This document shows positions 1 through 13,100 of a DNA stretch of 64,000 nt, piece by piece. This stretch comes from Erythroxylum novogranatense (Eukaryota; Streptophyta; Magnoliopsida; Malpighiales; Erythroxylaceae). The stretch lies in the NCBI GenBank assembly GCA_029891385.1, contig CM057226.1:13571225-13635224 (forward strand). Reading direction: 5' to 3'. Below the pieces are notes generated by a model. The model was not told where the DNA came from. It saw only the letters and a program-made list of their open reading frames with translations, and made no database searches. The first letter of the stretch is position 1. Each line of letters begins with the position of its first letter. The position numbers and the translations under genes are program-made.

Positions 1-2507
1 CTCGCGAGGCGAGAAGTCGCCTCATGAGGCGGCGAGTTCCCCGCTTGCCTTTTTTCTTTTTTTCCAAATTTCAATTCCTAATTTCCAACTACTCTAACTT
101 TTAGCACACAAATCAGAAAAATACCCACTATACCTCATTGGAAAGCTTATGAAAAGCTCTACAACTCTCAAGAAGACCATAAAAATCAATTCCAACCCTA
201 AGGGTGTCAAATAATCCATCAAACCTTCTGCCTACTCAATTTCCATCAACACAGAGCAGTACATTTACAATTTCATAACTCACTTATTCTTCAGAAATAA
301 ATTACCACAAAAATATGGTCAATAAGTTCACAATGTCCTCTACAACTTTCATGCACAACCCAAAATCAAATTCTATTGCTAAGCCAGTCAATTAATTCAT
401 TCAATGTCACTGTCCCTAAAATCCTTCACTTTGGGCAGTAATCTTACAAGAAGCATAACTTCCAGTATATAAGTCAATAAAATCAGAACTTTATATCCTT
501 GTAAAGATAACATCATAAACTTCATTTTTCATGAAGCACTCAACCTCCAATTCAATCTCTAACAATTTCAAAACTGTTATGGAAGTTTCTGTTATCATCA
601 GCCATTCATAACCTAATGTAGGATCAGTTTTTGAAAAAATCATATCTCCCAATTCTGACTTCTAAAAATTACATACCAAATATCAATTTCAAGATAATCT
701 CATCCTCTACAACTTTTAAGAAGCTCACTCACACCAATTCAGTCCACATCAAATGTTAAAATTGCCTCCAATCAGTAAACTCACAAAATCACACTTAAGC
801 TAGGTTTCATCCAAAATGCTCAAAACCAGTCATTAGTAATCAATTCATATCTCCCAATACACAATTCTAAAAATAACAAGATCAGTAGCAATGGAAAGAT
901 AATCAAATATGCTACAACTTCCATGAAGACCATTCTCCCTAATTCCATCTCAATTAATTCATAAAAATCAGTAAAACTCAGATGTCATGGTTGCAGTTAC
1001 TGTTCACAGACAATGGAACAGTAACTTTCCATGCAAAATTTCACCCTTCTATCATTGGAATTCAACAACACCTATTTCACACTAAATTAAAGCCAACATC
1101 CCAAAGTTTCAGTGGCCACTAACCTTACCTCATTTTCATTTCTATACAATAAGTTATGAATAAAACAGTAACATCAATATAATTCCAATTTTCCAGATTT
1201 AAGGTTAACCTTAGTTCAATCACTTCCAATACCTTTTTCTCATCACTAGACATCAAAATAAATATAAATTAAATATCACTCCAGTCATACATATACTAGG
1301 GTTTATACTGAAAAATTTACAGCATTAAATTCCTCAATTCAAAGACTCAAATAATTATCCCTATTCAATTCAAAATCAAACCATATCATTAATTTCAATA
1401 CATCTTCACCTAACCTCATACCCTTTCCTTCAAATCATAATAATCATCACTTTAATTTCTACATGAACCTAATACATGCTTTAAATCCTTTTATTAACTA
1501 CCCCATACTATCATGACATTTAATTCCATGTAAATACACCATTTAAAGATCAAAACTTAATGAAAACTTACCAAATCAAAACCTCCTTCAAACCTTCAAC
1601 AATCACTTTCTAACTTTTACACCAAAGTACTAACCTTCTTCCCTTCCCAAGCATGTACCAAACTCCTCTTCTAGCTTTGATGGTAGTAAGAGATAGTAGC
1701 TTGAAGTTATGGAGAAAGTTGAGAGAAGAGGAAAATTTCGATGGTTTTATAGAGAGAAGTTTGTGTTTGTGTCTTCGGATGGCAATACTAAAGGCCTAAC
1801 AATTCATCTTTTCCTTATGTAAAACATACACATCCGAGCCTTAAGAGGGAATGCATTTAATGATGCTTTTAAATGGCAAGATGGGATTGGTCTCTTTTTA
1901 TTTGAAAAATCAAAGTAATAATTCTTTAATCCATCCGGATCAAAACTAACCCAATCAACTCCAATGACCCTAATTGCACTCCCACAATAAAATACCCAAT
2001 AGTACAGTACCAGTGGGTAGCGATTTTTGCTACCGAGAAACGACCGGTTCGCCAATTGGCGATTTATCCGGTCCGAGAATTTTCAATTATTTTTCGAGAA
2101 TTAATGAAATTCCTAACATTGTAAAACATGTAACAGATGCACTCCAAATAATTTTTCAATCACGAAAATCACCTTTTCTACCCCAAAACACGTTTAGGCG
2201 ATTCTGGCGATTTTGTCGGTCGGGAATTTTCTCCGAAAATTCCAGAAAAATTCTGAAAATCCTTAAAATCTAAAACGCTTCATGCGCAGACTCGTAATAA
2301 TAATTTTCAAATCCCATAACCACGTTTATCACAATAAAATACCGTTAGGCCCAATTAACGGAATGTCATGAATGCATTTACCGTCATTCCATGTACACAA
2401 TTGATACGTGTATCGATCCTATTATGCATGAACGGTACTAAATATTCCTATTAGTCTCATCCTATGTCAATTTTACTATTTTACCTTCCGGAGGGTGGGA
2501 TGTTACA
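1..2507 (-). mobile_element. 3' LTR (partial) of a non-autonomous long-LTR retrotransposon
   Basis: This block matches 7648-10149 almost base for base over about 2.5 kb in direct orientation. On the minus strand it begins TGTAACATCCC at 2507, directly after a polypurine tract, so it is the 3' LTR of an element read right to left. The window cuts it off on the left, at the palindromic GC-rich cluster, so about 1.6 kb of this LTR should lie outside the window. Differences from the partner are few over 60-2000 and concentrated at 1-50 and 2020-2330. No coding capacity is seen. Confidence 0.88.
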
Positions 2508-2549
2508 ATTCTCCCCTCCTTATAAGAATTTCGTCCTCGAAATTCTCAG
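2508..2549 (-). promoter_or_regulatory. Polypurine tract and conserved 3' internal motif next to the LTR
   Basis: Read on the minus strand, an inverted motif TTTCGAGGACGAAA (2529-2545) is followed by a purine-rich run AAGGAGGGGAGAAT and then the LTR start TGTAACATCCC. This arrangement is typical of the 3' end of the internal region in plant Ty3/gypsy elements of the chromovirus type. The purine run would prime plus-strand DNA synthesis. It fixes the element's orientation and the inner edge of the 3' LTR. Confidence 0.85.
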
Positions 2550-5500
2550 TCAACGATTCCCTATGACAGTAATCATTTGATTCTTCATATCTCATACACT
2601 TTTCCACTTAATAATTCACTTATCGAGTGATCACTATAACCACTCTCAGTCTGTGGTTCAGTTACTGATTTGGCTAACTCGTTATCACTTAGTACAGTAA
2701 ACGGATTTGATAAAACTATCAGTTGACGATCTCATTTTCTTAGCTATCTCACTTGCCATTTCTCGAATAGGCACTACCTTTGGTTCCGATAGTGACTCAG
2801 TTCAGTATTTTTAAATCTATTCGCTGATCACATTTTATCCCTCTAATACCTTTTTCCCCAATGCCATATAGTCCAATTTTTGTTCCATTGAGTACGTTTC
2901 CATTTCTTTGGTACCTCCCTTAACCACATCAGGGACGATTTACATTCCTTTGGTACCAATACAGTGACACTTAATTCCACTTCACTATAATCAGTAACAA
3001 TGTACCTAATGCAGTCATTTATCCTATGTCATTCACTTTATATTCAAAATCGATTCTCGTAAGACAAATCAATATTCTATAGTGTTCACACACTTTATCC
3101 GGATATATAGTTTACTCTGTCTCATTTGTCCGATCCAAATTCCACTTTAGCTAACCATGCAGTCTTCCTAAGTCACTTTCCTTTTTCTCACACATTTTAG
3201 TCTCGAATACATTATGGTCTTTAACTCCCAAGAAGCAGCGTAAATGTAAAGATATATTTTCCAGTGAATCAAAGCTCTATAACACGACCATAATCAGACC
3301 TTTTTCCTATTGGACATTCAACCTATAAACACTTGAGCCAAGAAGCACTTCATTCTATACCTACAATTACTCAATTTCACTTTTCAAATATGCTGACTAG
3401 AATGTCTAACTTTGACTGTTCACATTCTTGTTCTAATACCTTTTTATTGGGTACACTTATTTCTCCTTCGACTTTTGTTCACTATAGTTTTCCAATTCCA
3501 TTCGTATATTCAAACTCATCATAAGATTTCCCCCCATTTACTTTCTGCACTCTTAACCTTTCTTATCACTATTCTTACAACTTCTTTTTTTTTTTTTTTT
3601 GAACACCTCACTATTACCCATAATCTGCTTGACAATCATTGAAAATCCCAATATCTGTAATTGATCTGTTCATTGCAGCATTGTCGTATCTTCCCTCAAA
3701 TTAACCCAAAGGTATCCTTATAGGAATCTACGGTCTCAAGGCTTTTAATCATGAGAATGGCACTAATACCATTTATCACGGTCGATTCAATTTATTTCAT
3801 ACTTGTTCAACATATTGTCGCAGATTCAATACTCACCGCCCACTTTTCCCAAATGTATGTATATCATCGATGTCGATTCCTCAATTAATCTTATCGTTCT
3901 TTTCACTTTTCACTTTGCTCAACACTTCTCAACACATTACATCTCTAATCACAGTTACTACCATTGTTTACCTCGCATAATTCCCTATTAGGGTCTTATT
4001 GACGTTATCAGATATCTTTTACCCTTTTCATTGAGTCTACACCGAGTGTATCTACAATTTCTTTATGAAGGTGTCACTACATCACCTCATTGTCGGTTTC
4101 CTTTTGACCCTCTTGTCTCTATTCGAGTTACTCTTTTCATTTTCTCTTCTCATTTGTTTTCGTATCATTCCTATCAACATATGTTAATACCTTGTCATCT
4201 ATATTTAAACCTCCAAAATTTTTCCATTTTATTTTAGTATCTCTCTTCTCAGTTCGGGACTCTTTTATTTTTCGTTTCAAATCTAGATTCCTCAACAGTT
4301 TTACATCATAACTGGAGATCGATTCACTTCACATTGCAATAGAATCACCTCAAATTAAAATCTCACTCATATGGAATTCTTTACATTTCTGTACATACAA
4401 TGCAGATACTCTCAGCATTATGAGCTATGACCCAATTTCACTTTTAATTTTGTCCACAAAAATCGCATCAACCAATGATTATTCCTAATTGTGTTTCAAT
4501 CCTTCTTCAATATTCGTACAATCTCAATCAAGACACTCTTATGCCATCACTGAACATATCAGAACATTTCTTTCGCGAAGGTTCCTTGTGACAGTCACTT
4601 AAACACTTTCTTTACCACTTGTTCTGTAATCTATACCAGAATCACTTTTCAGTTCCTCTCATACAGGTACACTCATTCCACCTTTGTCTTACTTTAACCT
4701 CTTAAGAACTTCACACTTATAATCACTCTAAACATTTACCGCTCATTTACTCTATGGTTTCCATAGATCTGTAACATACATTTCATTTATCACTATCAAC
4801 CTTACTGTCCAATAGATATCCCTAACAGTAAATCGATTTAAATACAATGACTCTTTTCATACACCACTATTGTGGTTTCATTCTTTTCAAGATCTTTATT
4901 TCATTCTCACCATATCATTAAACTATATGTCTCATTCCCATATCCGTTACGTGCAACTTGACCTTATAAGGTCATATCAATTTGGCTTATCAGCTTATGA
5001 TCATTATTCTTATTTATTTTTTTTTCATTCGGTTTTCTGCTACTTATCTTCTATTTTCCTCAAACAGTCTATGATCGGGTGTTCACAGTCCCCAATACCC
5101 GACAAAATCGTTGATACTACTCCATTTTATCTCTATCTATATACCTATCCATTTACCGCTTTGTGTCCATATACACCTAATTCAAGATTTCCGATACACC
5201 ATCAAGAGAAATCATCTGTCTGTTTTTTCCTTTACGATTTTATCATACAATTTCCAACCTCAAGCACCATAATCACCTAACAATTTCAGTCTCAAACTTA
5301 TGCGGTCTAGTTCATAACCATTTCCAATTCATTTTAGTCTATCTGACACTTTTATCTCACTCAAATAGGCATTGAACATCTTTCCTTTTCGATTCTTTCG
5401 GTTCTCAATAAACCGTTATAAAGATTTTATCGAGCTTCTTTCCATTTCGCTATTATCATCCTTTATAAACTCTACTAATCTCTAACTTGAATACAAGTGA

Positions 5501-5985
5501 ATCAAAATATGCCCGATTGGACCATCTACATTTTACTCAATTCCAATATTTTCCCTTTCATGTCACATACTGATAATCGTAATTACCTAACTATCCGGGC
5601 TTTTAATTTCGCTTAGATCTACTATAACCAATAAACTTCCCATATCTCTAATGAATCTCTCCAGTTCTCAACATCTGCATTTTTTCATCACCATAATATT
5701 GTCAATTTAATTCGAAATTCTTAATCGCCTAGCCAACGGTCATTCTGTTATCACATATGAGGGTTTCCAACCCAAGACAATTTCAATCTTCTTATCCATT
5801 TTCCTTTATCCTTTCCGAATTGATTCTCCCCTTTGGGATTTACACTCTAATCCAGTATCGCTCTTCTCTCACTTAATCACTTGACACTTATGCACCCTTA
5901 GACTTTATCCTCGTGTGACTCTGACTAGGGATCGATTACCACGATGCCGCAACGACGCGACTCAAATGCATGAAACCTATGTTCC
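2526..5985 (-). mobile_element. Non-coding internal domain of the long-LTR element
   Basis: About 3.5 kb between the 3' LTR and the leader next to the 5' LTR. The minus strand, which is the element's sense strand, has no long ORF here and no recognisable gag, protease, RT, RNase H or integrase motif. The longest plus-strand frame (4870-5280, 136 aa) is antisense and low in complexity. Because the two LTR copies are still very similar, the lack of coding sequence is better explained by a non-coding interior than by long decay. Long LTRs around a coding-free interior of this size match the described LARD class. Mobilisation would need proteins from an autonomous relative. Confidence 0.7.
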
Positions 5986-6035
5986 AAAGCGTGCCCGGAT
6001 ACATTACGTATCATCGGGCTCGATACCACCTAAAT
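5985..6035 (-). promoter_or_regulatory. Leader / primer-binding region of the long-LTR element (boundary uncertain)
   Basis: On the minus strand a TGGTATCGAGCC stretch at 6021-6032 resembles the usual TGGTATCAGAGC primer-binding site for initiator Met-tRNA. About 30 bases further on, TGGAACATAGG (near 5988) looks like the sequence that normally follows such a site, with the middle missing. Either could be the real or degenerate site, so the inner edge of the 5' LTR is only placed at about 5990-6036. Confidence 0.45.
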
Positions 6036-9000
6036 AACACCCTCTCCGTAAGACCCAACCCGATATCGTTGGTGATATCCGAGTCCGCGTCCACGAGAGT
6101 GACGATTACATCATCGATTTAAAATTCAAGATACACTTTTTTTTTTTTTTGTAGCCATTAACTCCACGCTCACACGGCAAACACAAGTAAGTAAATAAAA
6201 TCCGTGTTTAATAGAATCCCGCTTCGATTATTACGGTCATCCGGTCATAATTACAATCATCAATGCAAGAAAATATTACTATCACAATGGCTCAAGAAAA
6301 TACAATGCCTTGTTATACGGTGATCATGAATACAATTTACTAAAACACTAATGCAGATACCTAACCGATCCCGACCTCTAACCTTTACTCGTCTACGGTA
6401 GATATACTCCGTGTCAACCGGGGTATTCTTCAGAACCTGAAAAATAAATGCAAATTTTGGGTGAGTTTTGCGAACTCAGTGAGAAACCATCATCGATGGT
6501 TCACTCAAATCATGCATTATGCCCATGGCGTACAGTATAGTACAGTAATCATCAATGACCAATAAGCAGTCAATAACCATATCCAGTAACAGTAAACCAT
6601 TCACAGTAACACATACCATCACGAAAGTAGTACTTATCACAAAACAGTCATTTATGCGAATGCAATGCATATGTGACTCTTTTCAGTTATTCAGTATTGT
6701 GCCCAAGTGCTCAGTCAGTGTTCAGTGGGGACGCGTCAGGGATTTCTCCCCTCGGGCTCGTGGCGGTCAAGACAAAGATGAGAGCTCAAGCTCTTATCGA
6801 TAATAATAGCAACTTGGGCACGTCCATTATCCGATCATGCAATTATGCATGCGATGCGACAAGATAAAGAATGTACAAGTGTTTGGCTATAAAGCCCAAA
6901 GTGTATCGATGAATCCACGATATGGCTATAAAGCCCATCTATCAATATCAGTATCATTCAGTACAGTAGAATCATATAATACAATCATCCACTTTTATAC
7001 ATGCCAGAAATCATACAGTTCATCTTTGCATGTAATTCACGTTGAGCATGTAAACAACCGAAATTTGAGAAACCAACTAGGTTACTCACCTATTACTTCG
7101 AGCTAATGCCGGAAAGCCTCGTGACGTCGGTCAATCGACGCCCAATTGGGCCTCTATATGAATCGAGAAAAGTACGAGTCACTAAATATGAAATTTGTGC
7201 TCATGTTGATGAAATATGCATGTTCATGAATTCCCAGTCCTAATTCAATATTTTCCCATAATAAAATTCTATCAAAATTTAGAAATCCATAGCGCCGACG
7301 GCATGCAATTCGGACCTCTATAGGTCCCAAATTAAATAAAACAGTGTTTACAAGTTCAAATCGATAGAGCTACGTCAAATTCCGCCTAAAATTCCCGTTT
7401 TCTCAGAAAATGAAATTAAATATTCAACGAATCCGATGCCTCTGGAATCAGGTCAATCGGACGCCGACGGAAAGAAATTGACAAAGAATAATTGTACCAT
7501 TTAATATCAAAAAATAATCAAAAATAAAATAAATATATATATATATATACGAAACCTGCCTCATGAGGCGAGCCGCCCTCGCGAGGCTGAATCACCTTCT
7601 TCGTCATGAGGCGATCCGTCGCCTCGCGACGAGACCAATTATCTCGCCTCGCGAGGCGAGAAGTCGCCGCGAGGAGGGCGAGTTCCCCTGCTTGCCCTTT
7701 TCTTTTTTTTTCCAAATTTCAATTCCTAATTTCCAACTACTCTAACTTTTAGCACACAAATCAGAAAAATACCCACTATACCTCATTGGAAAGCTTATGA
7801 AAAGCTCTACAACTCTCAAGAAGACCATAAAAATCAATTCCAACCCTAAGGGTGTCAAATAATCCATCAAACCTTCTGCCTACTCAATTTCCATCAACAC
7901 AGAGCAGTACATTTACAATTTCATAACTCACTTATTCTTCAGAAATAAATTACCACAAAAATATGGTCAATAAGTTCACAATGTCCTCTACAACTTTCAT
8001 GCACAACCCAAAATCAAATTCTATTGCTAAGCCAGTCAATTAATTCATTCAATGTCACTGTCCCTAAAATCCTTCACTTTGGGCAGTAATCTTACAAGAA
8101 GCATAACTTCCAGTATATAAGTCAATAAAATCAGAACTTTATATCCTTGTAAAGATAACATCATAAACTTCATTTTCATGAAGCACTCAACCTCCAATTC
8201 AATCTCTAACAATTTCAAAACTGTTATGGAAGTTTCTGTTATCATCAGCCATTCATAACCTAATGTAGGATCAGTTTTGAAAAATCATATCTCCCAATTC
8301 TGACTTCTAAAATTACATACCAAATATCAATTTCAAGATAATCTCATCCTCTACAACTTTTCAGAAGCTCACTCACACCAATTCAGTCCACATCAAATGT
8401 TAAAATTGCCTCCAATCAGTAAACTCACAAAATCACACTTAAGCTAGGTTTCATCCAAAATGCTCAAAACCAGTCATTAGTAATCAATTCATATCTCCCA
8501 ATACACAATTCTAAAATAACAAGATCAGTAGCAATGGAAAGATAATCAAATATGCTACAACTTCCATGAAGACCATTCTCCCTAATTCCATCTCAATTAA
8601 TTCATAAAAATCAGTAAAACTCAGATGTCATGGTTGCAGTTACTGTTCACAGACAATAGAACAGTAACTTTCCATGCAAAATTTCACCCTTCTATCATTG
8701 GAATTCAACAACACCTATTTCACACTAAATTAAAGCCAACATCCCAAAGTTTCAGTGGCCACTAACCTTACCTCATTTTCATTTCTATACAATAAGTTAT
8801 GAATAAAACAGTAACATCAATATAATTCCAATTTTCCAGATTTAAGGTTAACCTTAGTTCAATCACTTCAATACCTTTTCTCATCACTAGACATCAAAAT
8901 AAATATAAATTAAATATCACTCCAGTCATACATATACTAGGGTTTATACTGAAAAATTTACAGCATTAAATTCCTCAATTCAAAGACTCAAATAATTATC

Positions 9001-10149
9001 CCTATTCAATTCAAAATCAAACCATATCATTAATTTCAATACATCTTCACCTAACCTCATACCCTTTCCTTCAAATCATAATAATCATCACTTTAATTTC
9101 TACATGAACCTAATACATGCTTTAAACCCCATACTATCATGACATTTAATTCCATGTAAATACACCATTTAAAGATCAAAACTTAATGAAAACTTACCAA
9201 ATCAAAACCTCCTTCAAACCTTCAACAATCACTTTCTAACTTTTACACCAAAGTACTAACCTTCTTCCCTTCCCAAGCATGTACCAAACTCCTCTTCTAG
9301 CTTTGATGGTAGTAAGAGATAGTAGCTTGAAGTTATGGAGAAAGTTGAGAGAAGAGGAAAATTTCGATGGTTTTATAGAGAGAAGTTTGTGTTTGTGTCT
9401 TCGGATGGCAATACTAAAGGCCTAACAATTCATCTTTTCCTTATGTAAAACATACACATCCGAGCCTTAAGAGGGAATGCATTTAATGATGCTTTTAAAT
9501 GGCAAGATGGGATTGGTCTCTTTTTATTTGAAAAATCAAAGTAATAATTCTTTAATCCAGTCCAGATCAAAAACTAACCCAATCAACTCCAATGACCCTA
9601 ATTGCACTCCCACAATAAAATACCCAATAGTACAGTACCAGTGGGTAGCGATTTTTTTATCGAGAAAGCATTTGGTTCGCCAATTGGCGATTTATCCGGT
9701 CCGAGAATTTCCCCGAATTATTTTTCTGAGAATTAATGAAATTCCCTAACATTGTAAAACATGTAACAGTGCACTCCAAATAATTTTTCAATCACGAAAA
9801 TCACCTTTTTTACCCCAAAACACGTTTAGGCCAGTTACCGGCGATTTTGTCGGTCCGGGAATTTTCTCCGGAAAATTTCAGAAAAATTCCTGAAAATCTC
9901 TTAAAATCTAAAACGCTTCATAGCGCACTCAGAATAATTTTTCAAATCCCATAACCACGTTTATCACAATAAAATACCGTTAGGCCCAATTACCGGGAAT
10001 GTCATGAATGCATTTACCGTCATTCCATGTACACAATTGATACTGTGTATCGATCCTATTATGCATGAACGGTACTAAATATTCCCTATTAGTCTCATCC
10101 TATGTCAATTTTACTATTTTACCCTTCCAGGAGGGGGTGGGATGTTACA
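6036..10149 (-). mobile_element. 5' LTR of the non-autonomous long-LTR retrotransposon
   Basis: On the minus strand this LTR starts TGTAACATCCC at 10149 and runs to about 6036, some 4.1 kb. The part 7648-10149 is the partner of 1-2507. An (AT)n run at 7532-7549 followed by A/T-rich sequence is a plausible TATA box on the minus strand, which would place the transcript start near 7500. Further along, around 6430-6440 on the minus strand, a TTTTTCAG acceptor-like site precedes GTTCTGAAG, so the leader may be spliced. The right flank is the decayed gypsy gag, so the element jumped into it. Confidence 0.75.
7532..7690 (-). promoter_or_regulatory. Palindrome cluster beside a candidate LTR TATA box
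   Basis: Within AT-rich DNA there is a GC-rich island holding several perfect short palindromes: GCCTCATGAGGC at 7558, CCTCGCGAGG at 7577, a further TCATGAGGCG near 7604, and the 18-base CTCGCCTCGCGAGGCGAG at 7643-7660. On the element's strand it lies just upstream of the (AT)n TATA-like run at 7532-7549, the position of enhancer sites in LTR promoters. Part of the same cluster is present at the window's left edge in the other LTR. Confidence 0.6.
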
Positions 10150-13100
10150 TTAGTATTAAGACCACTTCCTACCGCACTTATATGCAATGACTTGGTCATA
10201 GTTTAAAGAGAGGTTTACAAACTATTTCTTCTCCTTCAGAGCTCAAGAGGCACTTAGATTAGAGTTCTTAAATGTACACTAGAGATAAGACGACGGATGG
10301 GTATACTATTGACTTCATTTGATTGAGACGATATGCCTTGTAGATTGTTTCAGATGAGCTGATGAAGAATAACTAATATATACTCAGGTTGAAACACCTT
10401 TTTGTCAATATGACTATGAGTTATTGGAAGAAGTCCTCTACTTTGGTAGACATAACTAAACAATTAGAAAGGATCCTCATAGAGCAAAGTACTTTATCTA
10501 TTAGAGAGTAAAGTGCAAGACATTCAAGAGGACCCTTCAGTTTTCAGTAAAGACAGTAGCAATAATTAAACTTTCATCAATGTATAATTAGAGTATGAGC
10601 TCGAAATAAACGGCTACTCGAGCATATGGTATAGTGAGATTCAGTCATAAAAATTTGGAAGGATCTAAGTAGGCACCTAGAGTAGGTAGCAGTAGTAGAA
10701 AAGGGAGCTTCGAACATAACATTTCTAGCTTGACATCCTCCTTTTGCTACCAATTTAACAAGGCACACCAAGGCCCATGCTACATATCAACAGGAAGCTA
10801 TTACAGATATGGCCAGTAAAGGCATCTAATTAGGGATTATCCAATAATGGGATATTAACATATCTCTTTTAGTATGGTGCAACCTCGATTTTAAAATCCA
10901 TAAGAAGGAACACAATTTGGTGCCTAATAGATCTGGAGGCTTTAGTCAGGGATAATCCTCTAATTCTTAGCATGCAAATTATGGTTAGGATAGGGTGCTC
11001 CCCCTCAACCCCTAAGATGCACAGGCTTAGAGTGCAGTGATAATTGGTATTCTTCTCATCTTTGAATTAGAAACTATAGTTTTAATAGATAGGGGAGCAA
11101 CCCATTCTTTTATATCATCTAACTTTACTATAAGACTAAAAGTAGTATTAGATAGGACAGAAGAATCCTTGTCCATATCCACACCTCTTAGTGATGTTAT
11201 AGGTGGATTTACTCTACTACTCGTGTCCCATAGAGATGGTAGGATAATGATAGCAAATCTTATAATGTTGTCAGTTATAGATTTTGACGTAATATTAGGG
11301 ATGGAGTGACTATTTAGTGATTACGCCACCCTAGATTATAAAGAGAAGAAAAAAATTCCAGATTTTAGGTGAGGTAAAGTTTACTTTTTAGTGAGATAAA
11401 AGGACCATCTCATATAATGTAATTTCGACATTTGTGGCCAATTAGATGCTCAAACAGGAGTGTTAAAGATTCTTAGCCTCAGCCATAGATACCTCTGTAG
11501 AGACTAGTTCAAAAGTTTACAACTGTATTTTTTAAGGAGTTACCAAGGCTACCTCCACAGAGAAATATCAAGTTCTATCTTGATCTAGAACTAGGTATAA
11601 CTTTGATTTCTATACCTCTCTATAGAATGGAACTTACAGAGTTAAAGGAATTAAGAAAACAATTGTAGGATTTATTAGATAAGGGTTTCATCAGGCCTAA
11701 CATATCACCATAGGTTATGTTAATACTATTTGTAAAGAAAAATGATGGTTCTCTCTGGTTATATGTTGATTACAAAAAGTTGAATAAGGTGACCATTCAT
11801 AAAAAGTATCCATTACCTTGAATTGATGATTTGTTTAAATAACTTAGGGTGCTAGGTATTTTTCTAAGACCGACCAAAGGTCTGGATATCATCAATTGAG
11901 GATTGAAGGAGAGGATATACCTATAACTACATTTAGGCCTTGATACGACCATATGAATTCCTAGTAATCTCATTTTTCGTTACCAATGCTCTAGCAGCTT
12001 TTATAGATCTAATGAATAGAGTGTTCAAATCGCTCTTAGATAGGTCTATGATTGTCATTATTGACAACATTTTGGTGTATTTGTTAACAAAAAAGGAGCA
12101 TACCCAACATTTGAGAGCGGTGTTACAAACAATTCGAGAATATCAATTGTAAGCTAAGCTTTTTAAGTGTGAATTTTGGCTTAAGAGTGTCACTTTCTTA
12201 GGAAACTTAGTATCTTAGGAATGGATATAAGTAGACCCGAAGAAGGTAGAAGTTGTAATGAACTAGGAAAGATCAACGATAGTGAAAAAAGTGTGAAACT
12301 TTCTAATATTAGCATGCTTATCAAAGATTTGTCTAAGAATTTTCTAGGATAGATGCCCCATTGGCATGTTTGATACAAAAGAATGTCAATTCATTTGGTT
12401 TGATGCATGTGAAGCTAGCTTTCAAAAAACCAAAAGAGTGTTTAAATACAGCTTCAGTCCTGGCATTACAAATTGAAGGTGGAGGATTTGTTCTGTAATG
12501 CTTCGAGAGTTGGCCTAGGCTACATGTTGATGTTAAATGTACTTATAATTTTAGGCAATTGAAAAAGCATGAACAAAATTACCCTACTTATGATTTAAAG
12601 ATGGAAACAATGTCTTTGTCATAAAGATTTAGAGAAATTATCTGTATGATAAGATGTGTAAAATTTACACAACTCAAAATAGTCTAAAATATATATTTCA
12701 AGAATAGGAATTAAATCTAAGGCATAGAAGGTTGATGGAACTACTAAAAGATTATGACTACATAATTCAGTATCATCCAAAAAAGGAAAATGTTGTAGCT
12801 GATGCACTAAGTAGGAAGTCTGGAGCTAGTTTGGAACATATCATAGTAGAGAGGAGAACTTTGACTAAAAAGTTATATGATTTGATAAATCAAGATGCTC
12901 AATTTCATATTTAGGAGTCCTATTGGGTATCATCAAAGTACTATCAATATTGTTGGAAAAGATCAAGGTTTCTCAAGGCTAAGAACCTAAGCTTCAAAAA
13001 CTCATTATGAAACATAAGAAGGATGTTGCACAAATTTTAAGATTGATTGGGTAAGCTTCATTCATTGCCAATACCTGAATGGAAATGGGAAAAAGAGCAT

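Noticed and set aside
4870..5280. 136-aa plus-strand ORF in the long-LTR element interior
   Set aside because: Antisense to the element, low complexity, rich in Tyr/Phe/Ser/Leu from pyrimidine-rich DNA, no family motif.
7518..7745. Overlapping ORFs on both strands at the palindrome cluster
   Set aside because: Caused by the GC-rich palindromes; different frames in the other LTR copy; no domain.
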